Assembly (NCBI RefSeq): GCF_039982395.1
Contig: NZ_JBDWYO010000007.1
Location: 1-64,000 of the forward strand
DNA length: 64,000 bases
DNA from: Parasphingorhabdus sp039982395
Lineage (GTDB): Bacteria; Pseudomonadota; Alphaproteobacteria; Sphingomonadales; Sphingomonadaceae
Direction of reading: 5' to 3'
The notes beneath the pieces were generated by a model. That model worked only from the letters and a program-made list of their open reading frames with translations. It searched no databases and had not been told where the DNA came from. Below, one piece after another: positions 18,668-27,997 of the stretch (position 1 is the stretch's first letter; every line of letters begins with the position of its first letter). Both the position numbers and the translations under genes were made by a program.

Positions 18668-18683
18668 TTAACCATGTGTTAAC
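18668..18683. promoter_or_regulatory. Candidate CtrA binding box
   Basis: TTAA (18668-18671), seven bases, then TTAAC (18679-18683) matches the TTAA-N7-TTAAC consensus of the alphaproteobacterial cell-cycle regulator CtrA. It lies between divergent tamA and the DUF11-like gene at 18762. Confidence 0.5.
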
Positions 18684-18761
18684 CAAGATGTAGCATATTT
18701 TAAGACCGATACCGATCAGGCCTTTGGTCTGGTCACCATTAGTTCAACAGGATCGCAGAAA

Positions 18762-19382
18762 ATGTCGAATATGCGTATGATTTTGATCGAAGCAGCCATG
18801 CTCACCAGTTTTTTGATGACCGGTCTAGCCGTGTCTCAAGCCGCCCACGCAACTCCGCTTGCCGCCAGCATACAGTCCGCGGCAGCCGACGCTCGGGCGA
18901 ATGTGAAAATAGACAGCAAAATATTTGTTGAAAAAACGCAACAGTCTGAATCGGGCAAAAGTAAAACCACTTTGGTGGATCCCTCGACCGTCAAAGTCAC
19001 TCCCGGTGACAAGCTGTTGTTTCTCAACACCTATCGCAACACTGGCAAGACCGCCGTCACTGGTTTCGTGGTCAACAATCCGGTTCATGCCGCCGTGGCC
19101 TTCGTCGAAGTGCTAGAAGGATGGGCACTGGTATCCGTCGATGGTGGCAAAACATATGGAAAGCTGTCCGATTTCACCGTGACCGCCGCGCCGCCAGTGG
19201 CAGCTGCCGAAGCTGAAACCACCGAGGCCGTTGATAGCCCTGAAACACCGGAAGTTGCGCCTGCCGCTCCTACAAGCCGTGCGGCTATCCCATCCGATGT
19301 GACTCATATCCGCTGGATTCTGCCATCCCCGATCCCAGCGGGTTCCACCGGCGAACTGCGGTTCCGCGGGATTGTCAAATAG
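18762..19382 (+). CDS. Secreted DUF11-like periplasmic protein
   Basis: A 206-residue protein with a signal peptide cleaved around residue 30 (AHATPLA). The mature part has the DUF11-type immunoglobulin-like pattern: VTPGDKLLFLNTYRNTGKTAVTGFVVNNPV, read as two adjacent strands, then SVDGGKTYG, and a final HIRWILPSPIPAGSTGELRFRG. An Ala/Glu/Pro-rich linker (about 145-175) splits the domain. Such proteins are common next to surface or cell-division functions, but no role is established. The upstream region carries a CtrA-type box. Confidence 0.75.
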   Translation: MSNMRMILIEAAMLTSFLMTGLAVSQAAHATPLAASIQSAAADARANVKIDSKIFVEKTQQSESGKSKTTLVDPSTVKVTPGDKLLFLNTYRNTGKTAVTGFVVNNPVHAAVAFVEVLEGWALVSVDGGKTYGKLSDFTVTAAPPVAAAEAETTEAVDSPETPEVAPAAPTSRAAIPSDVTHIRWILPSPIPAGSTGELRFRGIVK

Positions 19383-19397
19383 GACAGTCCTCGGACC

Positions 19398-20567
19398 TCA
19401 CGGTCGGTCGCATTCCCAGAGAATATCGCTAACGTCAATCAGGCGGGCCAAGCGCGACAGTTCGGCTGCCAGCTTGTCCTGCTTTCCGACAGACCAGCGG
19501 GCTCCGGGCTCGGGCCAGAATTGCGTCACCCGCAAGCGGCCCGCGGACCGGTCCGCTTTAATCTCAATCCGGCCGACAAAGCGATCACGCTCCAATATCG
19601 GATAGACATAATAGCCCCATATGCGCTGCGCGGCGGGCACAAACATCTCGTTACGATAGGCAAAGCCAAACAGCGTCAGCAGCCGGTTTCGATCGCGCAC
19701 GATTGGATCGAAGGGATTGATAATCCGCAGGCGCGACGTCGGTGCGACTAGATTGGCAAGGCGCGCCTCAATATCCGCAGGCGCCATTGCCTGAAGCCAT
19801 CTCCCATCACGGCCTTCCAGCTTTATCGCAACCAGATCGTCTGCCCTTTGCGCCCAGGCCCGGGTCTCCTTCGCATCCACTGCCCCCCAGAAACGCTGTA
19901 TTTCCCCGAGGGAAGCAAAAGCCAGTCGATCCAGTGCATTGCGGCAAAGCCAATCGATCTGGCCGATATCATCATGGGTCACTTCCCGATGATGCGGTGG
20001 AATCACCCGTTCCGATAGGTCGTAATATTTGGTGAAATTGTGACGATGGGAGGTCGCCAGTTCGCCAGCATACCACAGTTGATCCATCACCCGTTTGTGC
20101 GGCGGTCGATCCCACATCTGTTTGGCGCCTTTGACCTTCGTATCGAAGGCATGGGTGGACAACGGGCCTTCCGCAGCAATCCGGTCCTTGATCTCCTGCG
20201 CACCAATATCCTTTATGGCTTTCTGGAAGGATGCATAGCCCGCAGCACGATCGCCCAGACGCCGAAACTGGCGCTGCCACATCGGATAAAATTCGATCGG
20301 CAAAACCGAGGCATCATGGGTAAAATGTTCGAAGACCGCACGGTCTTTGCCGAGAAGCTGATCCAGCATCGGTTCCCGGTAATTCTGATTGCGGCTCCAC
20401 AGGATATGATGATGGGCGCGCGTGACATTCTGGATCGTATCCAGCTGGACATAGCCGAGGTGACGGATCGTTTCTGACAGGTTCAGCGGGCCAGTCGGCG
20501 TATCGGACAGACCTTGCGACTGCAGCCAGAGCCAGCGTGCCTCGCGGTTGCTGATCTGCAGCGCCAT
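19398..20567 (-). CDS. YcaQ/AlkX-type winged-helix DNA glycosylase
   Basis: A 389-residue protein of the HTH_42 (formerly DUF1006) family. The segment YVQLDTIQNV near residue 35 carries the Q-hydrophobic-D catalytic motif of the YcaQ/AlkX branch, which removes bulky or cross-linked alkylated bases; the antibiotic-resistance AlkZ branch has Q-hydrophobic-Q instead. Other family marks are ARAHHHILWSR and FEHFTHDASVLP. It starts 5 bp after the EamA transporter gene and is probably co-transcribed. Function is by family inference. Confidence 0.85.
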   Translation of the reverse strand: MALQISNREARWLWLQSQGLSDTPTGPLNLSETIRHLGYVQLDTIQNVTRAHHHILWSRNQNYREPMLDQLLGKDRAVFEHFTHDASVLPIEFYPMWQRQFRRLGDRAAGYASFQKAIKDIGAQEIKDRIAAEGPLSTHAFDTKVKGAKQMWDRPPHKRVMDQLWYAGELATSHRHNFTKYYDLSERVIPPHHREVTHDDIGQIDWLCRNALDRLAFASLGEIQRFWGAVDAKETRAWAQRADDLVAIKLEGRDGRWLQAMAPADIEARLANLVAPTSRLRIINPFDPIVRDRNRLLTLFGFAYRNEMFVPAAQRIWGYYVYPILERDRFVGRIEIKADRSAGRLRVTQFWPEPGARWSVGKQDKLAAELSRLARLIDVSDILWECDRP

Positions 20568-20572
20568 CGCGG

Positions 20573-21487
20573 TCAGACCGCGGTGTTTTCGATATGGGTG
20601 ACCTGCTTGTCTTTCCGGGTTGCCACGACACAGCCGATGACGATCAAAACGGTGCCGACGATGGTGGTAACCGTGACCGGTTCCTGAAAGAACAGCCAGC
20701 CGAAAATCACCGCCCAGACAAAGACGCTATATTCCAAATTGATCAGGTTCTTGGCCTCTGCTCGGGCATAACCCCAGGCAATGAGCACCGCCGATGTGAT
20801 CGACAGAATCGCCCCCGCACCGATATAAGGATAAAATTCCTGATCCGGGACGACCGCAAGAAACGGCGCCAGTAGCAAGAAGGTCGAACCGACGATCAGA
20901 TTTTGCGAAAAACTGATCTCGATCGGATCGGCGAGCAAGGCCTGAGTCCGCTGAATCACCAGATTGCCGGCGTAGAGCACCGCCGACACCAATATGGCGC
21001 CGATGCCCATGATCACCTCTTCATCATAGCCCCCGGTGGCACGGCCTCCGGCGATGACCAGCACACCACTGAATCCCAGTATCGAAGCCAGGATGGCGCT
21101 GCGGTGAATCGTCTCGCCGAGAAAAACCGCGGCCAGATATAGCGCGATAATCGGCGCGATGAAGGACAGGGCAATGGCTTCGGCCAAAGGCACGCGTGCC
21201 AGTCCCCAGAAGAACAGATAGGACATGAAAACGACAATGATGCCGCGCTGCAGATGCACTTTGCGCGCTGCCTTGCCGGGCATTTTTGGCCGGCGCGCAA
21301 AGAAGATCACCGAGACAAGGGCAAGAGAGACCAGCACCCGCCAAAGGATGGCATTATAGGCACCAAGATCCATCGCCAGACTCTTCATGACGACATCCAT
21401 CATCGAGAAGGTCAGCAGGCCGGTCAGCACCGACCCTGCGGGCAATAGCGATCCGCTATTTTGTGAAGAGGGAGACGGTCCGGACAT
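20573..21487 (-). CDS. EamA/DMT-family inner-membrane transporter
   Basis: A 304-residue protein with ten predicted membrane segments in two EamA repeats (about 15-145 and 160-290), the RhaT/YdcZ type of drug-metabolite exporter. Conserved features include PLAEAIALSFIAPIIALYLA in the first repeat and EPVTVTTIVGTVLIVIG in the second. Substrate cannot be read from sequence. It is followed after 5 bp by the AlkX-type gene. Confidence 0.9.
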   Translation of the reverse strand: MSGPSPSSQNSGSLLPAGSVLTGLLTFSMMDVVMKSLAMDLGAYNAILWRVLVSLALVSVIFFARRPKMPGKAARKVHLQRGIIVVFMSYLFFWGLARVPLAEAIALSFIAPIIALYLAAVFLGETIHRSAILASILGFSGVLVIAGGRATGGYDEEVIMGIGAILVSAVLYAGNLVIQRTQALLADPIEISFSQNLIVGSTFLLLAPFLAVVPDQEFYPYIGAGAILSITSAVLIAWGYARAEAKNLINLEYSVFVWAVIFGWLFFQEPVTVTTIVGTVLIVIGCVVATRKDKQVTHIENTAV

Positions 21488-21568
21488 AGTTCGCTATCGG
21501 GCGAACGTTAGCGCTTGTCTAGCCATGACAGTCTCATTTTCTGAATGACTGAAGGCCAAATCCGCTAA

Positions 21569-22021
21569 TTAGACCACTATCGCCTCCAGCGCCGCGCGCA
21601 ATGGGGCGGGGAGAGAGACCGGTCGGCGGTTTTCACGGTCGACATAGACATGAGTGAAGCTGCCCGCTGCGGACGCTATATCGTCATCTCCGCGAAACAG
21701 GCCGACGCCATAGGTCACGCTGCTATTGCCCAACCGATCAACCCGGATGCGGGCCATCACGTCATCAGGGAAAGCGATCGGCGCGAAATAGTCGCAACCG
21801 GTGTTGACGACCAGGCCGATGGTGTCACCACCCGCGATATCCAGCACGCCCTGCTCAATGAGGTAGCGGTTCACCGCGGTATCAAACCACAGATAATAGA
21901 TGGCATTGTTCACATGGCCGTAGGGGTCATTGTCATTCCATCGGGTGGTGATTGCACAGCCCGCGCGATAATCACTCAGGGCCGGTGGTTCAGCCCTTGG
22001 GTTTTTACCAAGCGGCATCAT
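21569..22021 (-). CDS. 4-hydroxybenzoyl-CoA-type acyl-CoA thioesterase
   Basis: A 150-residue single hot-dog-fold protein with the 4HBT signature RWNDNDPYGHVNNAIYYLWF, containing the catalytic Asp and the Asn-Asn pair. It hydrolyses acyl-CoA or aryl-CoA thioesters in the cytosol. I start at the ATG at 22021, preceded by AAAGGATCT. Another ATG follows at 22018, and 22036 would overlap further. It overlaps the end of the alcohol dehydrogenase gene by 17 bp, so the two are one operon. Confidence 0.88.
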   Translation of the reverse strand: MMPLGKNPRAEPPALSDYRAGCAITTRWNDNDPYGHVNNAIYYLWFDTAVNRYLIEQGVLDIAGGDTIGLVVNTGCDYFAPIAFPDDVMARIRVDRLGNSSVTYGVGLFRGDDDIASAAGSFTHVYVDRENRRPVSLPAPLRAALEAIVV

Positions 22022-23165
22022 AGATCCTTTGGGCATCGGCCAGCGATACTTCCCGAGGGTTGTTGTCCAGCAATCGTGTTTGCAGCATCGCTGCTTCGGC
22101 GAGCTCGGTGGTCGCGTCCTGCGCGATCCCGATATCCCGCAACTTGCGCGGCGCGTTGACCTTGACCGCCAGCGCTTCCAGAAAATCGATCAATTGCTGA
22201 GCCCGCGCTTCCTTGCTGTTGTCGCTGCCTCTGGGAATGTCCAAAGCATCGGCCAGTTCGGCATAGAGCGGCGCCGCCGCCTCCAGATTAAACTGCATCA
22301 CATAGGGCATGACCAATGCGTTGGAGAGGCCGTGTGGAATATGATAAATGCCGCCGAGCGGATAGGCCAGCGCATGGATTGCACCGACCGGGCTATTGGC
22401 AAAAGCCTGCCCTGCCAGCATAGAACCACGCAACATCGCTTCCCGGGCTTGCATATTCTGCCCGTCGAAGCAGGCGGTTTCTATATTGGCGGTGAGCAGT
22501 TTGAGCCCCTCGATTGCCAGCATATCGGAGACCGGGTTCTTGCCGTTGCGGCTGGTGTAGGATTCAACCGCATGCACCATGGCATCAATGGCGGTTGCCG
22601 CCGTCACATCGGCCGGAAGACCAACCGTAAGCGCAGGATCAAGCAGAGCTACATCAGCAACCAGATAAGGCGAAATAATACCCGCCTTGGTGGTTTCTCC
22701 GGTGGTCAAGATCGAAATGGCAGTCACTTCCGACCCGGTGCCGGATGTGGTCGGGATCAGGATCGTCGGCAGGCCCTTTCGCTCGAGAGCGCCGATGCCG
22801 TAAATTTCTGCCAGTGGTTGCGCGCCGTCGACAGCAAGGGCTGCGACCACCTTGGCGGTGTCCAGAGAACTGCCGCCGCCCAGTCCAATCACAATGTCCA
22901 CATCAGCGGCCTTTGCTGCGGCTATCGCTTCCAAGACAATGGCTTCTGGCGGATCGGCGACAACGGCGTCGAATATCGTGACATCCAGACCAGCGGCTGA
23001 GAGCGTTTGCTCCACCGGAACGATCAAGCCGGCACTGACGATACCCTTGTCGGTTACGATCATCGGCCGGCTTGCCCGAAACGCAGCAATTTGCGCCGGC
23101 AGTTGATCAAGGCATCCTTCACCGAAATGCAGAATGGGGACGGTCTGGAAAGTATATTTTTTCAT
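22005..23165 (-). CDS. Iron-containing (type III) alcohol dehydrogenase
   Basis: A 386-residue NAD(P)-dependent dehydrogenase of the Fe-ADH family. It has the nucleotide-binding GLGGGSSLDTAKV near residue 95, TTSGTGSEVT near 140, and the metal-ligand region around DAMVHAVESYTS, GAIHALAYPLG and YHIPHGLSNA with its His ligands. It interconverts an alcohol and an aldehyde or ketone in the cytosol. Overlap with the downstream thioesterase gene suggests one pathway. The substrate is not predictable. Confidence 0.92.
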   Translation of the reverse strand: MKKYTFQTVPILHFGEGCLDQLPAQIAAFRASRPMIVTDKGIVSAGLIVPVEQTLSAAGLDVTIFDAVVADPPEAIVLEAIAAAKAADVDIVIGLGGGSSLDTAKVVAALAVDGAQPLAEIYGIGALERKGLPTILIPTTSGTGSEVTAISILTTGETTKAGIISPYLVADVALLDPALTVGLPADVTAATAIDAMVHAVESYTSRNGKNPVSDMLAIEGLKLLTANIETACFDGQNMQAREAMLRGSMLAGQAFANSPVGAIHALAYPLGGIYHIPHGLSNALVMPYVMQFNLEAAAPLYAELADALDIPRGSDNSKEARAQQLIDFLEALAVKVNAPRKLRDIGIAQDATTELAEAAMLQTRLLDNNPREVSLADAQRIYDAAW

Positions 23166-23202
23166 AGGTCAGTCTTTCGCACCAATGGTTCTGACACGCA
23201 AT

Positions 23203-23227
23203 AAAAAGGGGCCGGAAAACCGGCCCC
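23203..23227 (-). terminator. Rho-independent terminator after TonB receptor 2
   Basis: GGGGCCGG, AAAA, CCGGCCCC (23208-23227) is a perfect 8-bp stem. On the minus strand it is followed by five T (five A at 23203-23207), ending transcription from the receptor 42 bp upstream before the alcohol dehydrogenase gene. Confidence 0.9.
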
Positions 23228-23268
23228 TGATTGCTAGGCGACCAAAGGCCGCCAGATTTTATCGACTT

Positions 23269-25854
23269 CTAGAACTTGCCGCGAAGGGTCAGGCCATACA
23301 TGCGCGGTTCTTGCACAAATGCCGACCGTGAACCGGAACGCAGCACGGTGTTGAACGTAACACCGCGTGTGACTTGGTTGGTCAGGTTGGTGACCCACGC
23401 TTCAACACCCCATGCATCGTCGATATCAGCGATACCAGCCCGCATGTTGATCTTGATGTTGCCGTCTTGCACGTCGAACGGGTTCAGCGCCGCAACATCA
23501 ACGGCTGCCTGTACGCTGCCTGCTCCAGCAATGGCTGCCGCACTTGGAACGACAATCGCTTGCGTCGAGGTCCGGCGATCGCTTTCCATACGAAGCTGTC
23601 CGTTCAGGAAGAACTTCATGTTGGTTCCGATATCGCGATCATAGGTTGCGCCCATGATACCGACCCATTTCGGAGCGTTGGTCAGCGAATTGCCGCACAG
23701 GCTCAGAACGTTGGCCGATGTCTGCGTACCTGCACAATTGTCAGGATAGCGTGCATTGGTATATGTCAGGCCACCATTGATTGTGAAGTTCTGGCTCGGA
23801 CGGATAACCGTTTCGATTTCAACACCCGTTGATTTTGCCAATGGCACGTTGAACGTGGTGAACTGGGCTCCCGTGAATTCGAGCACCTGGAAGTTGGTGA
23901 ACTTTTCATGGAAACCAGCAACGTTCAATGTGACCGCATTATCAAGGAACTTGCCCTTGAAGCCGACTTCATAAGCATCAACTTCTTCAGAAAGGAAGCG
24001 TGGATCCGCGCCGCCTGCTGCTGCTGTTGAATCAAGGTTGAAACCACCTGATTTATAGCCGTGCGTGAAGCTGGCATATACCGTGATCGGGGAAGCGAAT
24101 TCATAGCTTACCTTACCGGTGTAAATCAGCTCTTCATCGCTGAAGTTGGTGTTGAAAGGCCGCGGCAATGGGAATGGGTTAGCATTTGATCCAATCGCAG
24201 GTGCGGTGAAGGCAAAACAACCCAATCCGAAGATATTATTGACCAACGGTCCTGGAACGTTGCCAGCAAAAATCTGACCGAGCGTAGCTGGGCAGAGATT
24301 ATTGTTGATGCCGGGTTGCGAGTATGAGCCGTCCTTGCTTTCATCGGAATAACGCAGACCGACCGTGAATTTCAGGCCATCGGTAACTTCCAGCGTATTA
24401 TGCGTGAAGATCGACCAGCTTTTGCTGCTTTGCGTGTAGGCATTGGCTGTTCTGACCGTGGCCGGATCAACACCCGTCAGGGTCTGAAGCGGCGTCGCGC
24501 CAACAAAGATACCACTGAGTGGGTTCAGAGTTGCACCACCTGTGCCGGCTGCCAACAAGGCGCCAACCAGACGATCATAATCTGCTCCGAGTGCAAAATT
24601 TGCTGTCTGGCTGATATCTTCGTCAGAGTAATAACCGCCAACGAGCCAATCCAGCGCACCGTCAAACGCATCACCCTGGATCCGCAATTCGTGGGTCATG
24701 GTGTTAATAGCGGTACCGCCACCAGCGCCGAAGTCAGGAACGACGTTGAAAATATCCAGACCGGAAAAGTCCGAATCATAGGCTTCAGCAGCACGGAATT
24801 CGCGATATGAACCGATATAGATCAGGTCGGCGCTGTCGCCCAACGGGATCTCGACCTCTCCGGTGATACCCCATTGGTCATTGCTGTTGGCCGACTGGAA
24901 GCTCTGTGTTCCGACGCGATTGTCGAGCACTTGCTGCATCGTTGTGGTGTCAAACGGGTTTACCGCTACCGCCGGAGCAGCCATGCCGCCACGAGGACCC
25001 AGACCGATAAGGTTAAAAATGCCTGCGGTTTCGATGCCAGACTGCAACAATTCTACAGCCGCACAGCAGCTAGCCGTGCTTTTGGAATAATCTGCAATCA
25101 GACGACCGCTGATGCCGCTTTCGGTTTCAAAGCCCAACTGACCACGAACAAGATATTGGTCGGTATTGTTGGATTCACCATTGCTCGCTCCGGCGCTGTT
25201 GATCGTGTTCACATAGCCATCACGCTTCCGATAAGCACCGGTTACGCGCAGGGCCAAAGTGTCTTCGATAAGCGGAGCGTTTACCGCACCTTGAATGCTC
25301 ATATGGTCAAAATTGCCATAGGTTGCGTTCACGAAACCGCCGAATTCATTCAGGTCAGGACGTTTGTTGGTGATGTTCAATGCACCCGCCGACGTATTCC
25401 GTCCGAACAAAGTGCCCTGAGGACCACGAAGAATTTCGACGCGTTCTACGTCAACAAATTCGCCAAGCGCAACGCCGGGACGGGACTGGTAAGCACCATC
25501 CACGAAGATACCGACGGCTGATTCAAAACCAATATTGTTGGATGTCGTACCGACACCGCGGATACGCAGAACAACCGTGCCCGATGCGGTTTGCGCATTG
25601 GAGGTCGAAAAGCTGGGGGAAACGCTACCGATATTTTGCACGTTCACAACGCCCTGCTGTTCAAGCTGAACGGGGCTGACTGCGGTCACGGCAATAGGAA
25701 TGTCTTGAACATCTGCTGCGCGGCGGGTTGCCGTCACGATGATGATGTTGTCGTCTAGTGCTTCAGCTTCTTGCGCTGCGTCCTGCGCGAAGGCTGGCGT
25801 GGTCATGGCAGTGGTACACAATGCCGCCATGAGGAATTTATTGATCGTTCTCAT
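23269..25854 (-). CDS. TonB-dependent outer-membrane receptor
   Basis: An 861-residue receptor with a signal peptide ending near residue 23 (TPAFAQ), TonB box DNIIIVTATRR at about 34-44, a plug with VLRIRGVGTTSNN and VEILRGPQGTLFGRNTSAG, and a 22-strand-type barrel ending MYGLTLRGKF with terminal Phe. Extracellular loops hold several Cys residues, for example TASCCAAVELL near residue 265. It is divergent from the DUF3604-PPIase-HupE operon at 26075, a partner arrangement repeated from the start of the window. Substrate unknown. Confidence 0.95.
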   Translation of the reverse strand: MRTINKFLMAALCTTAMTTPAFAQDAAQEAEALDDNIIIVTATRRAADVQDIPIAVTAVSPVQLEQQGVVNVQNIGSVSPSFSTSNAQTASGTVVLRIRGVGTTSNNIGFESAVGIFVDGAYQSRPGVALGEFVDVERVEILRGPQGTLFGRNTSAGALNITNKRPDLNEFGGFVNATYGNFDHMSIQGAVNAPLIEDTLALRVTGAYRKRDGYVNTINSAGASNGESNNTDQYLVRGQLGFETESGISGRLIADYSKSTASCCAAVELLQSGIETAGIFNLIGLGPRGGMAAPAVAVNPFDTTTMQQVLDNRVGTQSFQSANSNDQWGITGEVEIPLGDSADLIYIGSYREFRAAEAYDSDFSGLDIFNVVPDFGAGGGTAINTMTHELRIQGDAFDGALDWLVGGYYSDEDISQTANFALGADYDRLVGALLAAGTGGATLNPLSGIFVGATPLQTLTGVDPATVRTANAYTQSSKSWSIFTHNTLEVTDGLKFTVGLRYSDESKDGSYSQPGINNNLCPATLGQIFAGNVPGPLVNNIFGLGCFAFTAPAIGSNANPFPLPRPFNTNFSDEELIYTGKVSYEFASPITVYASFTHGYKSGGFNLDSTAAAGGADPRFLSEEVDAYEVGFKGKFLDNAVTLNVAGFHEKFTNFQVLEFTGAQFTTFNVPLAKSTGVEIETVIRPSQNFTINGGLTYTNARYPDNCAGTQTSANVLSLCGNSLTNAPKWVGIMGATYDRDIGTNMKFFLNGQLRMESDRRTSTQAIVVPSAAAIAGAGSVQAAVDVAALNPFDVQDGNIKINMRAGIADIDDAWGVEAWVTNLTNQVTRGVTFNTVLRSGSRSAFVQEPRMYGLTLRGKF

Positions 25855-25941
25855 ACATGTTCTCCCGTTAAGCTAACCGTCGTCTCCGCCATTTTCCTGG
25901 GGTGTGGCTTGTTATTACGACAGCGATGCTTGCGTCAGTCG

Positions 25942-25959
25942 TTTAATTGCGTCATTAAA
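25942..25959. promoter_or_regulatory. Inverted repeat between TonB receptor 2 and DUF3604 operon
   Basis: TTTAAT (25942-25947), TGCGTC, ATTAAA (25954-25959) is a perfect 6-bp inverted pair. TGCGTCA also occurs as a direct repeat at 25931 and 25948. A shared operator for the divergent promoters is possible; no regulator gene is adjacent. Confidence 0.35.
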
Positions 25960-26074
25960 TCAAGTGAAGAGGGCAGAGACAAGCCGATTCCAGCACGGTC
26001 GTTGCAAATATGTGACAATCGTTTGAATCGAAAAATACGGAAATCGGCGCTCATGCTTCAGGAGGGATGCTTAA

Positions 26075-27979
26075 ATGACACATAAATTTGTCGCAGTCGC
26101 CGCAATCGGCGCGTTGATCACCGGCTGTTCTGCCGAATCAGGAGGAAGCGCGGAAACCGACGTCGCGCTCGCCCCGGGTGAAACCGCCGGAGAAGAAGCC
26201 AATCCGGACCGCAATGTCTATTTTGGCGACCTCCATATCCACACCAAGAATAGCTTTGACGCTTATATCTTCAATGTCCGCACCACGCCGGATGACGCCT
26301 ATGAATTCGGCATGGGTGGTACCGTCAAACATCCGCTCGGCTATGACTTGAAACTGGAAGGACCGCCGCTCGACTTTATGGCGGTTACCGATCACGCCGC
26401 CTATCTCGGTCATCTCGAGGCGATGAACACAGAAGGCACGGAACTATCGAAGCTGGACATGGCCAAACAAATGTTCAGCACCGATCCGGAAAAGATTGTC
26501 GCAGCGTTTCAGCTGATTGGCGGCGCGGTTCGCGACGGCAAGAAAATGGACGGCGTCTATGATCCCGCCATTGTCGGCAATGTCTGGAAACAGATTGTCG
26601 ATTCCGCCGAGAAATATAACAAGCCGGGCAAGTTCACAGCTTTTGCTGGCTATGAATATACCGCCGTTCGTGTTTCCCGGGGCAAAGAAGGCGGCTTTGC
26701 TGGCGGCAATCTGCATCGCAACGTCATATTCCGCGGGTCCGCTCCGGACATGCCGTTCGCCACGGTCGACTCAACCAATCCGGAAGACCTCTGGTCCTGG
26801 ATGGATGATCAGCGCGAAGCGGGCAATGATGTCATGTCTATCCCGCACAATAGCAATGTCTCCGATGGCGAGATGTTCAAGATGGAAACCTATAACGGTC
26901 AACCATTGACCAAGGCCTATGCCGAGCAACGGATCCGCAACGAACCGATTGTAGAAATCACCCAGGTCAAGGGCACGTCCGAAACCCACCCATCCCTTTC
27001 ACCCAATGATGAATGGGCTGATTTCGAAATTTATGACAAGCTGCTCAGTTCGCCGGTCGTATCGAAAACCGCCACCGGTGACTATGTCCGGCAAGCCATC
27101 GCCAATGGACTGAAACTGACCCAGGAAATCGGCGCTGATCCGTTCCATTTCGGATTTATCGGATCAAGCGACAGCCATGTCGTCGGCGGCTCGTTTGACG
27201 AAAAGAATTTCTGGTCCAAGATTGGCGTGGTCGACGGATCACCCGAAGCGCGCGGATCGATTCCACCCGATGGCAAGAAAAGCTGGGAAGGCGTGACGGT
27301 CAATCCCAACGCCGCCAACTGGTTCTCGCGTTGGAGCGCATCGGGCTATGCCGCGGTCTGGGCCGAACAGAATAGTCGCGAAGCAATTTTCGACGCCATG
27401 CGGCGCAAGGAGACTTATGCAACGACCGGAACGCGTATCAAATTGCGCTTCTTTGGCGGCTTTGGTTTTGACGAGAAAATGCTCGACGATCCCGAGATGG
27501 TCAGCAAAGCGTATAAAAATGGCGTATCCATGGGTGGCGACCTGGTCGGCAACAAAGCACCCGGCTTTATCATTTGGGCGATGCGCGACGCTATGAGCGC
27601 GCCGCTACAACGCGTTCAGGTCATCAAGGTCTGGACCGATGGCGGCGTCGCCAAAGAGAAAGTCTTTGATGCCGCGTGCAGCGACGGCGGAACCCCCGAT
27701 GCCAATTTCCGTTGCCCTGACAATGGCGCGAAAGTGGATATAAGCGACTGTTCGATTTCGACGGACAAAGGCGCGCCGGAGCTGAAAACATTCTGGCGCG
27801 ATCCCGAGCATAAAGCGGAACAACGCGCGTCTTATTATGTGCGCGTGCTGGAAAATCCGGTGTGCCGCTGGTCCACCCATGATGCCTTACGGGCGGGCGT
27901 AGCGCCCAATCCGGCGTTGGAGACAACCATTCAGGAACGCGCCTGGTCTTCGCCCATCTGGTACGTCCCAACCGCCTGA
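26075..27979 (+). CDS. DUF3604 family lipoprotein (PHP-like metal site)
   Basis: A 634-residue lipoprotein with lipobox ITGC, Cys18. The DUF3604 domain begins GDLHIHTKNSFD with His54 and His56, then TDHAAY, PHNSNVS and GSSDSHVVG, all PHP-like metal-binding positions also present in the paralogue at 1626-3509. The C-terminus SSPIWYVP matches the paralogue's SSPIWYQP. A strong SD (CAGGAGGG) precedes the ATG. It heads an operon with a PPIase and a HupE/UreJ protein. A secreted metal-dependent hydrolase is inferred; substrate unknown. Confidence 0.9.
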   Translation: MTHKFVAVAAIGALITGCSAESGGSAETDVALAPGETAGEEANPDRNVYFGDLHIHTKNSFDAYIFNVRTTPDDAYEFGMGGTVKHPLGYDLKLEGPPLDFMAVTDHAAYLGHLEAMNTEGTELSKLDMAKQMFSTDPEKIVAAFQLIGGAVRDGKKMDGVYDPAIVGNVWKQIVDSAEKYNKPGKFTAFAGYEYTAVRVSRGKEGGFAGGNLHRNVIFRGSAPDMPFATVDSTNPEDLWSWMDDQREAGNDVMSIPHNSNVSDGEMFKMETYNGQPLTKAYAEQRIRNEPIVEITQVKGTSETHPSLSPNDEWADFEIYDKLLSSPVVSKTATGDYVRQAIANGLKLTQEIGADPFHFGFIGSSDSHVVGGSFDEKNFWSKIGVVDGSPEARGSIPPDGKKSWEGVTVNPNAANWFSRWSASGYAAVWAEQNSREAIFDAMRRKETYATTGTRIKLRFFGGFGFDEKMLDDPEMVSKAYKNGVSMGGDLVGNKAPGFIIWAMRDAMSAPLQRVQVIKVWTDGGVAKEKVFDAACSDGGTPDANFRCPDNGAKVDISDCSISTDKGAPELKTFWRDPEHKAEQRASYYVRVLENPVCRWSTHDALRAGVAPNPALETTIQERAWSSPIWYVPTA

Positions 27980-27997
27980 TCTGACGGGGTATATTGC

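Noticed and set aside
25943..25958. TTAA-N8-TTAA considered as a CtrA box
   Set aside because: Spacing is 8, not 7, and the trailing C is missing.
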